Source: Lycocorax pyrrhopterus obiensis
Taxonomy: Eukaryota > Chordata > Aves > Passeriformes > Paradisaeidae
Length of the DNA stretch: 64,000 nucleotides
Direction: 5' to 3'
Assembly: GCA_014706295.1 (NCBI GenBank)
Contig: JACSVZ010000002.1
Span: 106,078,547-106,142,546 of the forward strand
Numbering within the stretch: position 1 is the first letter of the stretch; every line of letters begins with the position of its first letter. Below, piece by piece: positions 37,951 to 50,265 of this stretch. The notes below the pieces were generated by a model, which had not been told where the DNA came from, did not search any database, and saw only the letters and a list, made by a program, of their open reading frames with translations. Made by a program: the position numbers and the translations under genes.

Positions 37951-37959
37951 AATTTTGGA

Positions 37960-38022
37960 AAACATTTGGGCAGTCCTTTGGGAACAGCACTTAATAAATG
38001 CAAATTATTATTATTATTATTT
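37960..38022 (+). repeat. MIR/L2-like tail fragment, plus orientation
   Basis: 'agcacttaataaatgcaaat' (37986-38005) followed by (TTA)n to about 38022 resembles the 3' tail shared by old amniote SINE/LINE pairs of the MIR/L2 type. The upstream body is not clearly recognisable. It may be only an ATT microsatellite. Confidence 0.4.
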
Positions 38023-40215
38023 CACCAAGAGGAGTTGCAGAATCTTCATCTGGTCTCTCTGTTTTAAGAAAATATCCAAGTGGGAAATTAGTGGGATGTG
38101 GTCACACTGGGCCATGTGAAAATTAAATTCTAGCAAAATGAACTGAAATGAGATTGATCACTGTAAGCTAAGGCACCACAGCCCTGCCATACTGTAGCTG
38201 TCAGCAGTAAGACAGGAGAACTCTCTCTGACTTCAGCTACTCCTGTTAACAGTAAAGGCAACAAAAAGCTCATTCAGCCTGATTCACTGGACACCTCTTG
38301 AGAAATCAGCTACAGAAATCAGCTACGATCTGAGTAATTTCTTTGTGTGTTTCTTTATACAACTGTTTTCTGAACTTTGCATAGCTGACCCTGATGTGAC
38401 ATCTGAGGCTGGAGTCTGGTCTTCTGCTTACACAGAATTGAATGGCAAGAAGAAAAGCTCTGGTGGTTTTAGATGCTCTCAGAGAGCTTCAGAGACTCTG
38501 TGACAGTGTGGTACCTCTGCAAGGAGCTCTGGCATAGCTTTTGGAAGAAACCCTGGGCATGTTTTCCAGGACTTTGGATCACAGGTAGCCCTCTCTGGGC
38601 AACCACTGCTCAACCCAAGGACTGGTGGGCAAGGGAAGGTCAGAGCACCACACCTGCCACTGAGTCCTGCACCACTGGGGCTGTTTGGAGTGGGGGACAG
38701 AGCATGGGATGAGCATCAGACTTTCTTGAGCTCCCTGAGAAAGAAAAGTGCCATAGACCAGTTGGGGAGGTGGGAATAGGGTGAGTTGAGGAGGCCTGAG
38801 TAGGGTCAGCTGTTGGACTGAAACCCCTCTGTAACACCTAGATGGAAAACATGCAAAAATATACTCAGCCTTGTCAACCACTCTGCCCCTGGGCAGGGAA
38901 TAGGACATTCCCAGCCCCACAGGCAGTGGGGGAGGATGGCTACCCCAGGGCACAGAGCTCTCCGTGTCGGCACTGAGAGCTGCCCAGGTGTGGCTGTATG
39001 GGGCATCTGTGCACAGCACACAGGAAATGACTCCATGTGTCTTGGGATGGCTGCTCTGGGATTTTGCAGAAATCCATCCAGAAGGGTTGTGAGAGAAACA
39101 AAAAAGAGGAACAGGTTAAGCTGGTGTGCCAACAGGCCTCTTATCTGAGAAGGCTTTTCCTTTTTCTTTCTTTTTCTGTTCCTGTATTTTATTCACAAAG
39201 ATCCGCAATGTATAATATGTATATACATGTATATGGAAATACTAGATTTGGATATGAAAATATGGGCTGCAGGAGCCTGTGGACAATGCTCCCTTTTTAG
39301 TTGTTATAAAAAAGAAAATAATTGTGAAAGCAGAGAGAAATCTGCAGCTGCTCCGGGCTATTCATACCATAAGAGATCCCATCAGGCTTTCTTTATTGTT
39401 GCAGTTTTGGCAAATTATTTTCTTATCACACACAACCTATTCACTTCTGTTCCTGGATAAGCACTTAGGCTCATAAAGCAGTGGGTCAGCAACAGTTTAG
39501 CATAGAGCACATGGAACTGCTGACCTTGGGGACTGCTGGTGCCTGCCCCTCCAAAAAGCAGCAACTGGAGTCAATAAAAAACTGGCCAGGCCAGTCCATT
39601 AGCGAGCCCAGCTCTGTCACTGCTCATATGGCTTACTCGATGGCTGTGCAGCCCACTTCTCCTCCTCCTGCCATTGTGTCTCACCTTACAGAATGCAATC
39701 ATGGCTCCTTCCCCAGGAGAGTGGGATGTGCAGCTGGCTGCCTCCCTGACGAGGTGCATCTTCCCGGGGGAGGCACAGGTACCTACCCGTGTGCATATTC
39801 TCCTACATCCACCGCATGCACGATTGCGCCCAAGGAATGTGTGACATAGATTAGATCAGCAGCAGTGCTGCACTGTCTCCAGGCCAGGCAATGACTTTAT
39901 TGTGCCCAACACACATGTGCACTGGACAAATGCTCTGGCATCTTCAGCGTGGGCAGAGAGCATGCTGCTCCTATTATACTAGCCCATTAGGGAAGCAATT
40001 TGAAGAAAAATATTTAGCAATTTGGAAGGAAGCAAGGTTCCAGAATGGCTTGTTTCTGTGTGACAGCCTGCCATGTACAGATGAAAGGGAAGGCTTGTAA
40101 CAAATTTTCATTACCCGCAAATAAAAAAAAGGCAACAGCAGGCAGAGCAAGTGCTTTCAGCCTGAGAGGTGTGGCCAGAAATCCCCTCAGGAGACCACAA
40201 AGGAGCCTCAGCAAA
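38023..40215. other. Non-coding unique sequence, no gene recognised
   Basis: It contains a perfect 13-base tandem duplication at 38301-38326, a self-complementary ATGTATATACAT at 39217-39228, and a GC-richer patch at 38570-39010 with overlapping frames up to 146 codons on the minus strand. None is recognisable as a protein. Confidence 0.55.
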
Positions 40216-40216
40216 A

Positions 40217-40266
40217 TAAATCAATCAATCTATCAATCACTTACACTTGCATAGCGCCCTTTATGA
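40217..40266 (-). repeat. AATC microsatellite joined to MIR-like tail, minus orientation
   Basis: An AATC-type simple repeat (40217-40239) is followed by 'ttacacttgcatagcgccct' (40241-40260). This is the reverse complement of the '(g)gcgctatagaagtgcaa' tail seen in old amniote SINEs of the kind present at 9.2-9.4 kb. The body beyond 40266 is too diverged to follow. Confidence 0.45.
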
Positions 40267-40429
40267 AAATGGCAATCAGTGCCTGACAGCCTGTCAGACT
40301 TTGGCCTTCAAGTCTTTGCCTCAAAACTAGTCATTAGGTTCACCAAAATACAAGCTACAGCTCCCTGCTCTCACTCGGCGTCCTTGCTCACCTTCCTTCC
40401 CCAAGCTGCCGTGATTTCTCCATAGAAAA

Positions 40430-40690
40430 CGTTCTTTGCTCAGAGCAGCTGTGCCCAGGGTATGTGACACCACGCAGCAGAGGAGGCTCTGTAAACAGCA
40501 CACGCGTTTCAGATTCGCTTTGTTCCTGTTCTCTGCTGCAAATTTGGACCCAGCATTTGGCACGGGAGCTTGTCCTGCAAGAAGCAGCGCCGTCAGAAGC
40601 GGAGCACATCGTTCCAGTGCACGCGGTGTCTTGCGCGGCTCATCTTCGTTTGCAAATTTCTCTTCAGAGTTCAGAGAGAAAGTAAAGCAC
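40430..40690. promoter_or_regulatory. Small CpG-dense patch, possible regulatory element
   Basis: By eye, about ten CpG dinucleotides fall within roughly 40560-40660, far more than in surrounding DNA. All three plus-strand frames and two minus-strand frames are open across parts of it, as expected where stop codons are scarce through base composition. It is too short for a classical CpG island. It could be an enhancer, an alternative first exon or a relic of an older GC-rich insertion. No TATA box or recognised coding start was found. Confidence 0.3.
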
Positions 40691-41858
40691 CTTGGTGGAA
40701 AGAGCTATCCACTAACAGACCATTTCTCTTCAGAATCACATGGAAACCTGCCTGCTGTGAGTGTGTAGATGAAGGCAGCCCCCTAGATACAACTTCTAGG
40801 TATGTCAGTCACTTTGCTGTCTCGCACTGAAGTGTGGCACTAACCCTTCCTCTGCTAGTCTACAGCTTCCCTCCCAGAAGAGCTAATTGAAGTCTCTTGA
40901 CTAAATCCCCACACAAATAAAATTTTCCAAGTGAAGATATTTGTTTTTAGAAGCAGCACAAGAACATGAGGCTGAGGCTTTATTTTCACTGATAAAAACA
41001 GGGTTCAGGTACAGACTCTGGTTTAGAAAGTCCCCAGTCTGAGAAGCTGTGGGTTTATGCTGTGTAGCGTTCCACAGGTGTTTCTTCTGCGAGTTTATCC
41101 TATTATGTTTGGGACCTACATATACTTTCAGCCTTGAGATTCCTTGCATTTCTTACTTTTGTTTATTTTATGTTTACTACCCAATATTTTCATTTGAAAA
41201 GCCTTTTTTCTTTCATTTGGGGAAGCAATGATCAGTAACCTCCATTTCCTCCATTTGACTTCTCTGTGCTTTTATAGACTGTTGCCTTACCCCTCCTTGA
41301 TCATCTTTTTTCCAGGCTAAAACATCCAGCTCGGTTTAATCTTTTCCACATTTGGGAGTTGATCACTTTATTTTGCCAGTTTTATGGTTTGATTACATAT
41401 CTTTTGAGATAGAAGGACAGAAAAGCATATTTACCATTTGCTTTCTATTCATTTCCTGTTAATGCCTAAAATTCACTTATTTTTTTCCTTTTTCTGCTAC
41501 AACAAAACATTTTGAGCTAACATTTTCATAAAGCAAATCACACTGGCTCTAAGACATCTTTTTGAAAATACCCACATCCAATTTTGATCCCAACACCTTG
41601 CCTGTAATCTTAGTGGGTTTTTTCTCTATATATGTTAGTTTGCATCTATTAGCATTGAATGTCTCCTGCCATTCTATTACCTAGTTGCTCCATGATGAGT
41701 GTCATGAAGCTCTTTCATATCTCAGTGCAGTCAGGTTTGGGTTTTACCACTGAAAATAATATTACAATAACAGCAAATGCCATCATATCAATTTTCATTC
41801 CCTGTTCTATGAATAAGATGCAATACAGAGCCTTGTCATCCTGTCCTTGCAACTCCGC
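40691..41858. other. Non-coding unique sequence, AT-rich
   Basis: No gene, repeat family or RNA recognised. T-rich stretches occur at about 41150-41220 and 41480-41500. Confidence 0.55.
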
Positions 41859-41859
41859 A

Positions 41860-42047
41860 AGGAACAGGTTGCCCAGGGAAGTTGTGGATGCCCCATCCCT
41901 GGAGGTGTTCAAGCCCAGGTTAGATAGGGCTTTGAGCAGCCTGATCTTGTGGGAGGTGTCCCTGCCCACAGCAGGGGGTTTGGAACTGGATGATCTTCAA
42001 GGTCCCCTTCCAACCCAAACCATTCTATGAATCTATGATTCTATGAT
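41860..42047 (+). mobile_element. CR1 LINE 3' end, plus orientation, intact terminal repeats
   Basis: The best preserved CR1 tail in the window. 'gaacaggttgcccaggga' (41862-41879) leads into the 'gttgtggatgccccatccct' block (41881-41900), then 'tggaggtgttcaagcccagg' (41900-41919). After that come the 'ttgagcagcctgatct' block, the 'ggaactggatgatcttcaag' block (41983-42002) and 'gtccccttccaacccaaacc'. It ends in consecutive ATTCTATG-like units to about 42047. It is 5'-truncated to about 190 bp and has no coding capacity. Low divergence from the remembered avian consensus suggests a younger insertion than the other three. Confidence 0.97.
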
Positions 42048-43786
42048 AATCACCTTTGGGCTCAAAAAAAGAATGACTGCCACATTCGTTTTAAAAATGA
42101 TATGGAATTCCTACATATGTATTTTCACAATTTCATGTGACACTGCACCATTTCCAGCACCTCTCCCTTCCCCTGCAATCCCTCAACCTGAATGAGGAGC
42201 ACTACAGATCACAAAGAATTTGGATTTGGGAAAGGGGTGAAAAAGAAAGAAACATACAGGAAACCATGAATATAAGCCAGAATTTTCCTCTTTTTTTGTC
42301 CATTTCTGTGAGGTTTTGTGATTAGTGTCTTGTGCAACCTGATTTCCACTACTGCACAGAAATGCTTCCACTTTGCTGGTCCCTATCTCAAAAAAGAAGG
42401 CCAAGTGAGGATAATACGTAATGTGAGCAGCATGAGACAGAATTAGGGTCCCCAAGATAAGCCTTTGCATTTAACACCTCCATTCATTTTCTCTCTCTGG
42501 AGATTTTGGAAACCTCCACTAATGACTGAAAATTCTATTGGGATGAATTTCTAAAAATCTTCTTTAAGTGAAGAGATAGAAGTCACTGCTTCTTTGTAGC
42601 TATCAATTAAATCTGAATCTTTCTTCTTTTTCACTTCGATAATATTTTCTGATTATATGAATTCCTCTTTCTTTCTTGCCTCTTTTGGCCAATGGGTTTC
42701 GACTTCCTTTTAGGGACTTGCAGAAACTGAAATTATACAAACATTTAAACAAGGTGGCAAGTTAAAACTGTTAATTAAAAGCTTTCCTCATATTTCTTAC
42801 CTGCATTCCTTTTTGTCTTGCCAAACATTTTTGGGAATATTATTATAAAGGTAGGAAGATAAGCCATTGGACATATAAATTTGAATACCATGTAAAGAAT
42901 CAGTTTTAATGCGTGTATTTGTGGATGGATAGGTACAATACATAGGTAGGCAGTTTGGTACCTAAAGAACAGAAAATGAAAGAGGAGAGACAGAGAAAGA
43001 AGGAAAAGATGCCAAATAACTTCAGAGCAAGTGACATAGTATTTTTTATTTATCATTTACTTCCAATTGCATTTGAAATTGCAGAGTTGCTAGAATTTAA
43101 TCACCCATGTTCTCAAAATAACTGCAGGTATTTAAAGCTCTTGCTTTTCAGAGGAAGCTGACCCCTGCTTTTATCAACTATTAAATAAGCTATTTTTAAA
43201 ATATGTAAATTGCACTATAAAGTAGCTCTGTTGGGTTTCAAGCCCTTCCTAATGTAGATGGCAACTGTATTCAGCTCTGCCTCACTTATATTGAAGCCTG
43301 CACTATGTTTTACATGGTAGATTCCTGATCTTCATTGTGGGTGTAAACACTACTACAACATGAATGTTTGTATGTATATGTGTGTACTGAAGCAACACTT
43401 TTTTCTTTTTTTTTTTTAACTTGACCAGCCACATTGTCAGAGCTTTGCTTATACTACATCCTCTGTACTTACAAAACCATCTGGGCATACATGCAAAAAT
43501 TCCTGGCCATGTTAAGGAGTGACCCAATCCACTCTCTTCTGTTCACTACATATAAAGCATGCCACTGGATGATGAGGAGGAAAGAAGAAGGAAAATATTC
43601 CTGCTAAGTCTTGGGAAAGCAGGATAGTTTCATTACAGAGAATGATTGTTCCTGGTCCAGGAGCTCTACCCGTGTATGCTGAGGAGAAGGATGCAGTGGC
43701 CTAGAAAAGGATAGTCCCTGTCTTTGTTTTTTCACCTACTGCCGTTGCATGGGTTCCAGCACAGCTAGCATGCATCCTACTCAAAA

Positions 43787-43831
43787 TACACACAATATAT
43801 ATAATGTGTAAATATATGTATGCACATATAC
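43787..43831. repeat. AT/AC-rich dinucleotide tract
   Basis: Interrupted TA and CA units with words such as ACACAC, ATATATAT and TATGTATG. A decayed microsatellite. Confidence 0.75.
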
Positions 43832-46342
43832 TGACCCAGGCAAAAGCACATAAATATCAATTCAAAATACAGATAGTTATGTGTGCTCACATACACATAC
43901 ACATTGCCATGTGTTGTCTGAACCAATACCAAAACACTCTCATGTGTGAGGGTCACTCTTAATAATATAAGAGTATTTTTGATATTGACTTTGTGTCTAG
44001 GAATAAGGTTCTGGTCTAGCAAACAGAAAGATGCTTCATCCTCAAAATATTTGCAGCCTGAATGTTACCAATTCGCGCTCAGTGAGCTAATTCCAGGTGC
44101 CAGTCCATGAAAGGAAAATATGTGTTATTAGTATGATATCCACATCGCTAGGAGATGCTGAGTTTTAAATATGCCTGGCTGCAGATAGTAGGAGAAAAGT
44201 TTCCAGGGAGGAAGAACACTGCCTATTTTTAAAATCTGTATTCTCTTAATGTCTTGTCCAATTTGTCTTACATCTTCATGCAAAAAATAATTTTGCCCTA
44301 AGTCTTCAACAACATTGAAATTTCATTTCACTGAAGAGTAGAAAGCAGTGGACAAAAGAAAACAGAAGTCTGGTTTCTATTCAAATGTTCATGTCATGCC
44401 AAACTGGTGGAGAGACTCGTGTCTTTCCACACTATGTTTAACATTTAAGGACCAGGGCAATGACTGATTTTTTCTTCCTTTATTTTTGATTTAGAATTTA
44501 AATTTACAGTTTTAACCAATTTTACAATGGGTGCTTTGTTCCTTAAGAATTCTGGTAGCAGAGCAAAACAGAGAAATCATCTTCTGACAGATGAAAATGG
44601 GAAGTTGTTGCTGGAACCATTGGGGTTTTTTCAAACTTCTGGAAAAAAAGACTACAAACCTGCAAATTTTGTTACCATTTTCAGCTGTTTCATCTATTCA
44701 AATGATAAACTGCACTTCCTATGTCTGTATTTACATCAGATGTTGATATGCCACCTTCCTACAAGATTTTTAATTATTTTTTATTATATTTTCAGCCATT
44801 TTCTCTGTAATTTTATGTTTTATGTTATACTTTAGCTTCAATGAACTGCCTGTTAGCTTACTGCTCTATATGGAAGCTGATGCATTCAAAGATCTCCTCC
44901 GGGTCCTCCACATAGCTCTGTTCCACTGGTGGTGTTTTTATTTTATTTTTTTTTACAATGACTTTTGATTCATTCTGTACATCTAATTTTTCCCACATAA
45001 CATCAGTAAAAGAGAATATAGGAGGGGGATGGTTTCCTCCAAACAGGGGGTCTCCCTCCCGGCTTTGATTTGCTTGGCAATCAGAGATTTTGTGTACAAT
45101 CTTGCGCAGCAAAAGGTGAGAAATGCAGAAGCACTGGCTTTTAACAAAAATACAGACAGCAGCAGGAAGTCTTCTCTGCCCAATTACAAGGTGATCCCAG
45201 TTCATTTTTATGGTTTGATTTTTTTTTTATCACATATGTTTCCAAACACAGTCCTGATATCCTGTGGGGATGCTTTTGTAAAGAGCCAGAGCTTCTGATT
45301 TAAGGAGCTTCAAAAATAGCTCTCTGCCTCTTCTGTCTGGAAAAGAGCAGTCATGTAACAACACATTTATTCTCTTTGAAAAATAGAAGGATGTCAAAAG
45401 AAAAGTTCACAGTGAAATTAGGCTGATTTGTTTTGTGGTCCTGTGATTTTAGCTTCAGATGTAGGAGGGAAAAAACAACAGTTTGTTTAATAGACAAAAA
45501 TTACTATTAAAATGAATTTTGTGCTCAGAAAATTCCTTTGCCAAATAGGCACTGTCATCAATTATAGAAGACCCCTGGAAAAATATAAATAAAAAAGGCA
45601 AGCTAGATATCCATGGATGGATTTTTTTTCCCTGTAGTCAGCATACATCTCAGCCCTCACGTTCAGAGAGGGAAAATCTCATTAATTCTGATATAAATGA
45701 TCAGCATTTCCCACAGATTTCCTCTCTGTTGTGACGGATGCTAACTGGGAGTCTTCTAGTATCTCCCTCGCCTGGTGAGAATGGCTCCCAGTGATGCTGA
45801 TCGGGAGGAGCTGCCATTTGGGATGCAGTCAGAAGTCATCAAGGCATTCCTAGGTGTGATTTTTTTTTTCCAGGCAGGACCACCCAGAAAAGCACTGCTC
45901 AGAGTACCAGCAGAGCTCACTCTGTAAATTTTATGCAGCTTCCTCCCACTGCATCATCTGAATAATTGCACCCTGCATATCTGCATTAATGAATTCACTC
46001 TCTAAGAAACTCACAGAGTAAATTACCCAGATGGTAAAAGAGAATGGCACGGCCATCTTCCTCCTCAGTGTGCTAAGTCAGCCCAACATGCACATAATGA
46101 TGCTAACACAGGTGGGAGGTGGGCACCCAGACGGCGCGTGGTTCCTCTTCAGCATTTCCACTCGTGTGGCAAGTATGATTGTGTATCCCCTGGAGACTTG
46201 TTTCAGGCTCACAGGGATGCACTACGTAGTGCTTAATGATAGACAACTTTCTCCTAATGATGTGGCTAACACCAATTTGTGTTTATCCAGCAACATTTCC
46301 GTTTTAAGCACGCTGGACTCCTCTGTCGCTAGGTAGCATGCC

Positions 46343-46369
46343 ATTCCCTCTCCCCCTCTCTCTCTCTCC
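46343..46369 (+). repeat. CT-rich microsatellite
   Basis: CCCTCTCCCCCTCTCTCTCTCTCC-type pyrimidine run. A short simple repeat. Confidence 0.85.
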
Positions 46370-48239
46370 TGCACACAATGTCTCAAACCACCACATTAAA
46401 AATAAAATACAAATCAAACCAAAAACAGAAAGCGATTTGATGGTCCTGTCTGCTGAAACTGAGACCTAGCCAGGAATGTACAGAGTCCACTGTGTCCAGA
46501 TGCCTGAAGAGAAGCCCCCTATATTCTCAAGTGCAGCGGGGAACAGGTCATTGTGGGATCATCAGTGCTCTGTAACCTCTAAAATGGGGTCAAAAGTCAG
46601 AAAATCAGAGTTCTGATACTAGTTTCACTAACAAAATTCCTCCATAATTTTTGAAAGGCATCAACAATGTCACATGATGCCTAGCAGCAGCAGGGTCAAA
46701 ATTCCTACTAGCTTTAGGGTCAAGTCTATAATTTCTCCAGGTTTCATCCAGGCTGCCTATGCAATGGACATCCTAACACCATAGGTAGTGTTACCATTCT
46801 GCTCATCTCCTGGAAGTCCATCTCCATTTGAGATTCCCCAACAGATGTCAATAGAAAAATGCTAAGCATTAGCAGTGACTTTTGATGGCTCTGAAGACTT
46901 TTTAAAATGTAAAAACAAACCTGGAAGTCCACTCCCATGAACTCTCCATTGTTGTTTTCCTTGAGCTTACTCATTTCTTCAAAAGGCATGTGCAAGAAAA
47001 GCACCATGAATATCTCCATAAATAATCAATGACTCATAATACAAATAGTTCCAGAATATAGGGAAAAGCCATACAGAGCATAACCATTTAGTGAAGACTT
47101 AGTGCATTTGTTAATAGTGTTCTGAATTTGTAAATTTTACAACCAGTGAGAAATTTAGCAACCAAGCTTAATAGAAAAATACCAGTTCTTTGTAACAGTT
47201 CGTCATGAAAAAAAAAACAACAAACCAAAGAACCTCTGAAATGTCACCTCAAAACATGGACAGTTATGCCAAAAGCCATGAAAAAGCATGTGGCTGGGCA
47301 ATGGTAAGCAGCTGGAGAAGCTGTACCAAATTTGGGGAAAAGAAAACTACTACTACTCATTTGGGAAATGAGAAGGGATGAAAAACATTCCAATATTCCA
47401 ACCAGGAATTGAACGGTGCTGTGTTGGGTGACATTTTTACATGTGCTGCACTCCCCACTTCAGTCACGAGGTGGGGTGTGAAGAGCTTGTGTAGGAAATG
47501 CTATGAGTTGTTCATCGAAGGAAATGTGGGAAAAAGAGAAGGGCTCTGCTGCAAAGAAGTGCTGGAGCTAATGCACTGGAATCTGTCACTGTTTTGAAAC
47601 ACACTTGTTCAGACAGCACAGTAAACAAATTCATTTATTCATATATGAAGGGAGGATGGGAGCTTCACTGCTTCAGATGTGCCACATATATAAAAGGCCC
47701 ATTGATTTTCTATTACCAAAAGAAACAGGAGGGAACACGGAAAACACAGCTTTCTACAATCAAGATTTGCACTTCTTTTTGCTCTTCTTATTGTTATGAC
47801 ATTAAACGTAATATATAGCAATACCTAAGAACTGCTGCAGCTCCCTCTTATGTTCTTCATATTCCATAAAGTAGCTGTTTTCTACCCAAAAATTGAGAGA
47901 GGGCAGAGAGGGAGCTGTTTGTGGGGAGGGGAACATTTCTGCCTGTGTCCTGGACAACTGATCATGCACCCTCTGCCTTGAATGCCCAAGCAATAACATC
48001 ATGTTCCCCAACTGTTACTTGAGAATGCAAACTATTGCAGAATGATTGTAACAAAAATCAGAGAAGTAAAATTAGGGCAAATAATCCCCATGTGGCAGGG
48101 CATCACGTGTAACACATTGAAGTAACTTCTAAATGATGTGAAAGCATTTGGGCTTTGTTCATGGTGGATATGGCATTGTCCCCCATGTGATTTAATGAAC
48201 TGATAATCCTGCCTCTTGCTGGGAAGGTGGTGTCTCAGT

Positions 48240-48330
48240 TGAATGCAAGCCCCGTCATTTTTTCTCGCCGTTACCCGGCGCCAGATTCCAATATGCAGTC
48301 ATCTCCTCTGGGAAGTCGGCATAATCCAGA
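48240..48330. promoter_or_regulatory. Candidate conserved non-coding patch
   Basis: A short, locally CpG-containing stretch (about six CpG between 48253 and 48320) includes 'tctcgccgttacccggcgcc' (48264-48283) inside AT-rich DNA. It has no repeat signature and no long frame. Retained CpGs in otherwise CpG-poor non-coding DNA can indicate selection or low methylation. This is inference only. Confidence 0.2.
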
Positions 48331-48934
48331 CAGGAGAAGCAGTGATGATGGAAATGTTTAGCATATAGCAGCAATGTATGTCAGGACTGTATGGTATGTT
48401 ACAATACCTGTTTGATATCTTTATGATTTTTAGAATTACATGTGCCACACTGTGTCACTGATCTGGTTGGAGATAGGTAAATTCCAAGTGAAATGACCTC
48501 TGCGAAACCACTCTGAACCTTCTATATATTTATACGCTCACTTGGTTAGTATATGTTGCATAGTAAATTGCTAACCTTTTACATTTCTGATTTGGGCACC
48601 ACTCCAGGTTGTGCCAAAGTCTGTGGAAAATTTCAGATTTCAGGATCAATTTCACGAGCACTTGCTTTTGTTAGCTGGTACCAAGTCTTTATATATCACT
48701 TCAGCTAAACTTTCACAGATGTTGGAAATCAGAGGTCCTTCATGCCATGGTAATTCACTGTAATGCCTAACACTGGTGTGGATTTCACCTTCATCTTTAT
48801 GCCTGTGAAGAAATTGTGTGAGTGCTGTTAATCTGTATACACTAAAGATGAAATATGAAACCTTCTTTCAGCTGCAGTCACCGAAATTCTCCTACTAAAG
48901 CCAAGTCTCTTATAGGTTAGAATTACAATACGTG

Positions 48935-49108
48935 AACAACAACACTTAGCACCGATACAGACCTTTTTATTCTCAAAGAGCCTTAGAAACATTAACTGGC
49001 CTTTCCAGGCTCCCCAGTGAACTAGGTCAGTATCATTATTCCTGTTTTACACAGGGAGAAAGTGGGACAGAGAACCATGCCACTGGCCTGCATTGCCCAT
49101 TCCCAGTG
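48935..49108 (-). repeat. Ancient MIR/CORE-SINE-like element, minus orientation
   Basis: Reverse complement of the element type at 9.2-9.4 kb. 'cacttagcaccgatacagac' (48943-48962) gives the short-number tail and 'tctcaaagagccttagaaac' (48971-48990) matches the 'gctttgaga' block. 'actaggtcagtatcattatt' (49021-49040) corresponds to the 'aataat..acct' block, and 'cctgttttacacagggagaa' (49041-49060) to the 'ccattttacagatgaggaaa' block. The order of blocks is conserved. Divergence is high, as in other amniote-wide copies. Confidence 0.78.
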
Positions 49109-49810
49109 AAATATGCAGGCATGGACGGATTCAGCAGAGCATCCACGTGCATCTGTATCGCTTCTCTGCATCTCTCCTCAGGAGCTCTACCACTGTGGCT
49201 TCAAGAAATAAAGTTTCCTCTCTACATCTGAGCAGTGAGAAGAAAGGATGGTGTGAGCACAGGGGCAGCCTGAGCCCGGCCAGGGTCAGTGTGAGAGCCC
49301 TGGGAGGTGGTAAGCTAGTGCAACAAGTGATGGTGTGATGGTAGTGGGAGCAGACATGGACGCTTTAGCTTCCCTGTGGCCAGTTCATGTAGCAATAATG
49401 GAAACATTACAATGGCACAAATGCTGGCGTAGGACTCGCTGCCTGGATTAACAGCCATTGGTGTTGTTTCTTCTCACTCACATGTACCCCACTCCCTGCT
49501 TCGTAATGCTGTGCAGATGTGCCCCAGAGCTGAGCTGGGACATAGCTCAGTCACACACTCACCAGTTTGCATACCTTCAGCTGGCAAAAGAAAACTCATC
49601 CCAAAATCATCTGGTTCTCTGCATTTGCTAAGGCTTGGCACAACTGATTCTAAACTATTCCAACTATTGACACTTACTTAGATCATGGGAAGTTTTCCCA
49701 AATTCTCACAAATCTTCCTGGTGGGAAATTTTCTGTGCTCATCTTTTTGCCAAGGCACTCTTCAGATTTTGTTCCACAACTCTCCTTACCCAAATCACTC
49801 TATCTACACA
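49109..49810. other. Non-coding unique sequence, no gene recognised
   Basis: An 81-codon plus-strand frame (49093-49338) starts inside the MIR-like copy and has no recognisable domain. Nothing else was seen. Confidence 0.55.
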
Positions 49811-50265
49811 GCATCATAGAATTATAGAATGGTTTGGGTTGGAAGAGCCTTAAAGATCATCTGTTTCCAACTCCCTTATTATGGACAGGCATACCTTTCA
49901 CTAGACCAGGTTACCCAAAGCCCCATTCAGCCTGGCTTTGAATACTTCCAGGGATGGGAGATTCACTTCTCTGGGCAACTTGTTCCAGCTTGTCTCACCA
50001 CCCTCACAGTAAAGAATTTCTTCCTAATATCCCATCTAAACCTACTCTCTTTCAGTTTAAATCCGTTCCCCCTTGTCCTGTCACTACATGTCCTTGCAAA
50101 AAGTTTTTCTTCTTTCTTGTAGGCTCCCTTCAGGTACTAGAAGGCTGCAATTAGGTCATCCTGAAGCTTTCTCTTCTCCAGGCTGAATAGTCCCAATTCT
50201 CTTAGCCTTTACTCATAGTAGAGGTGCTCCAGCCCTCTGATTACCCTAGGCACCCACAAGCCATT
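49811..50265 (-). mobile_element. CR1 LINE 3' fragment, minus orientation, longest copy
   Basis: About 455 bp of CR1 in reverse complement. 'catcatagaattatagaatgg' in pieces (49812-49832) is the terminal ATTCTATG array. It is followed by 'tttgggttggaagagcctta' (49833-49852), the 'gatcatctgtttccaactcc' block, 'cagggatgggagattcactt' (49949-49968), and 'aacttgttccagcttgtctcacc' in pieces (49978-50000). Next come the 'ccttgtcctgtcactacatg' block (50071-50090) and 'ctccaggctgaatagtcccaa' in pieces (50176-50196). The copy fades after 'aggtgctccagccctctgatta' (50222-50243). It is 5'-truncated. Frames across it belong to the element, and no intact reverse transcriptase remains. Confidence 0.97.

Larger units (their letters stand above)
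42048..48930. other. Non-coding unique sequence, no gene recognised
   Basis: It contains T-runs at 43399-43418 and 44934-44955, an AT/AC-rich tract at 43787-43831, and CT-rich repeats at 46343-46369. A CpG-bearing patch lies at 48255-48320. The stretch 45720-46340 is less AT-rich and includes a 101-codon plus frame (46031-46336) without a recognisable domain. No coding gene could be defended. Confidence 0.55.

Noticed and set aside
38579..39019. 146-codon minus-strand frame
   Set aside because: Cys/Pro/Ser-rich translation from a GC-richer patch with three overlapping frames; no recognisable domain.
49829..50122. 97-codon plus-strand frame
   Set aside because: Lies wholly inside the CR1 fragment and runs antisense to the element.
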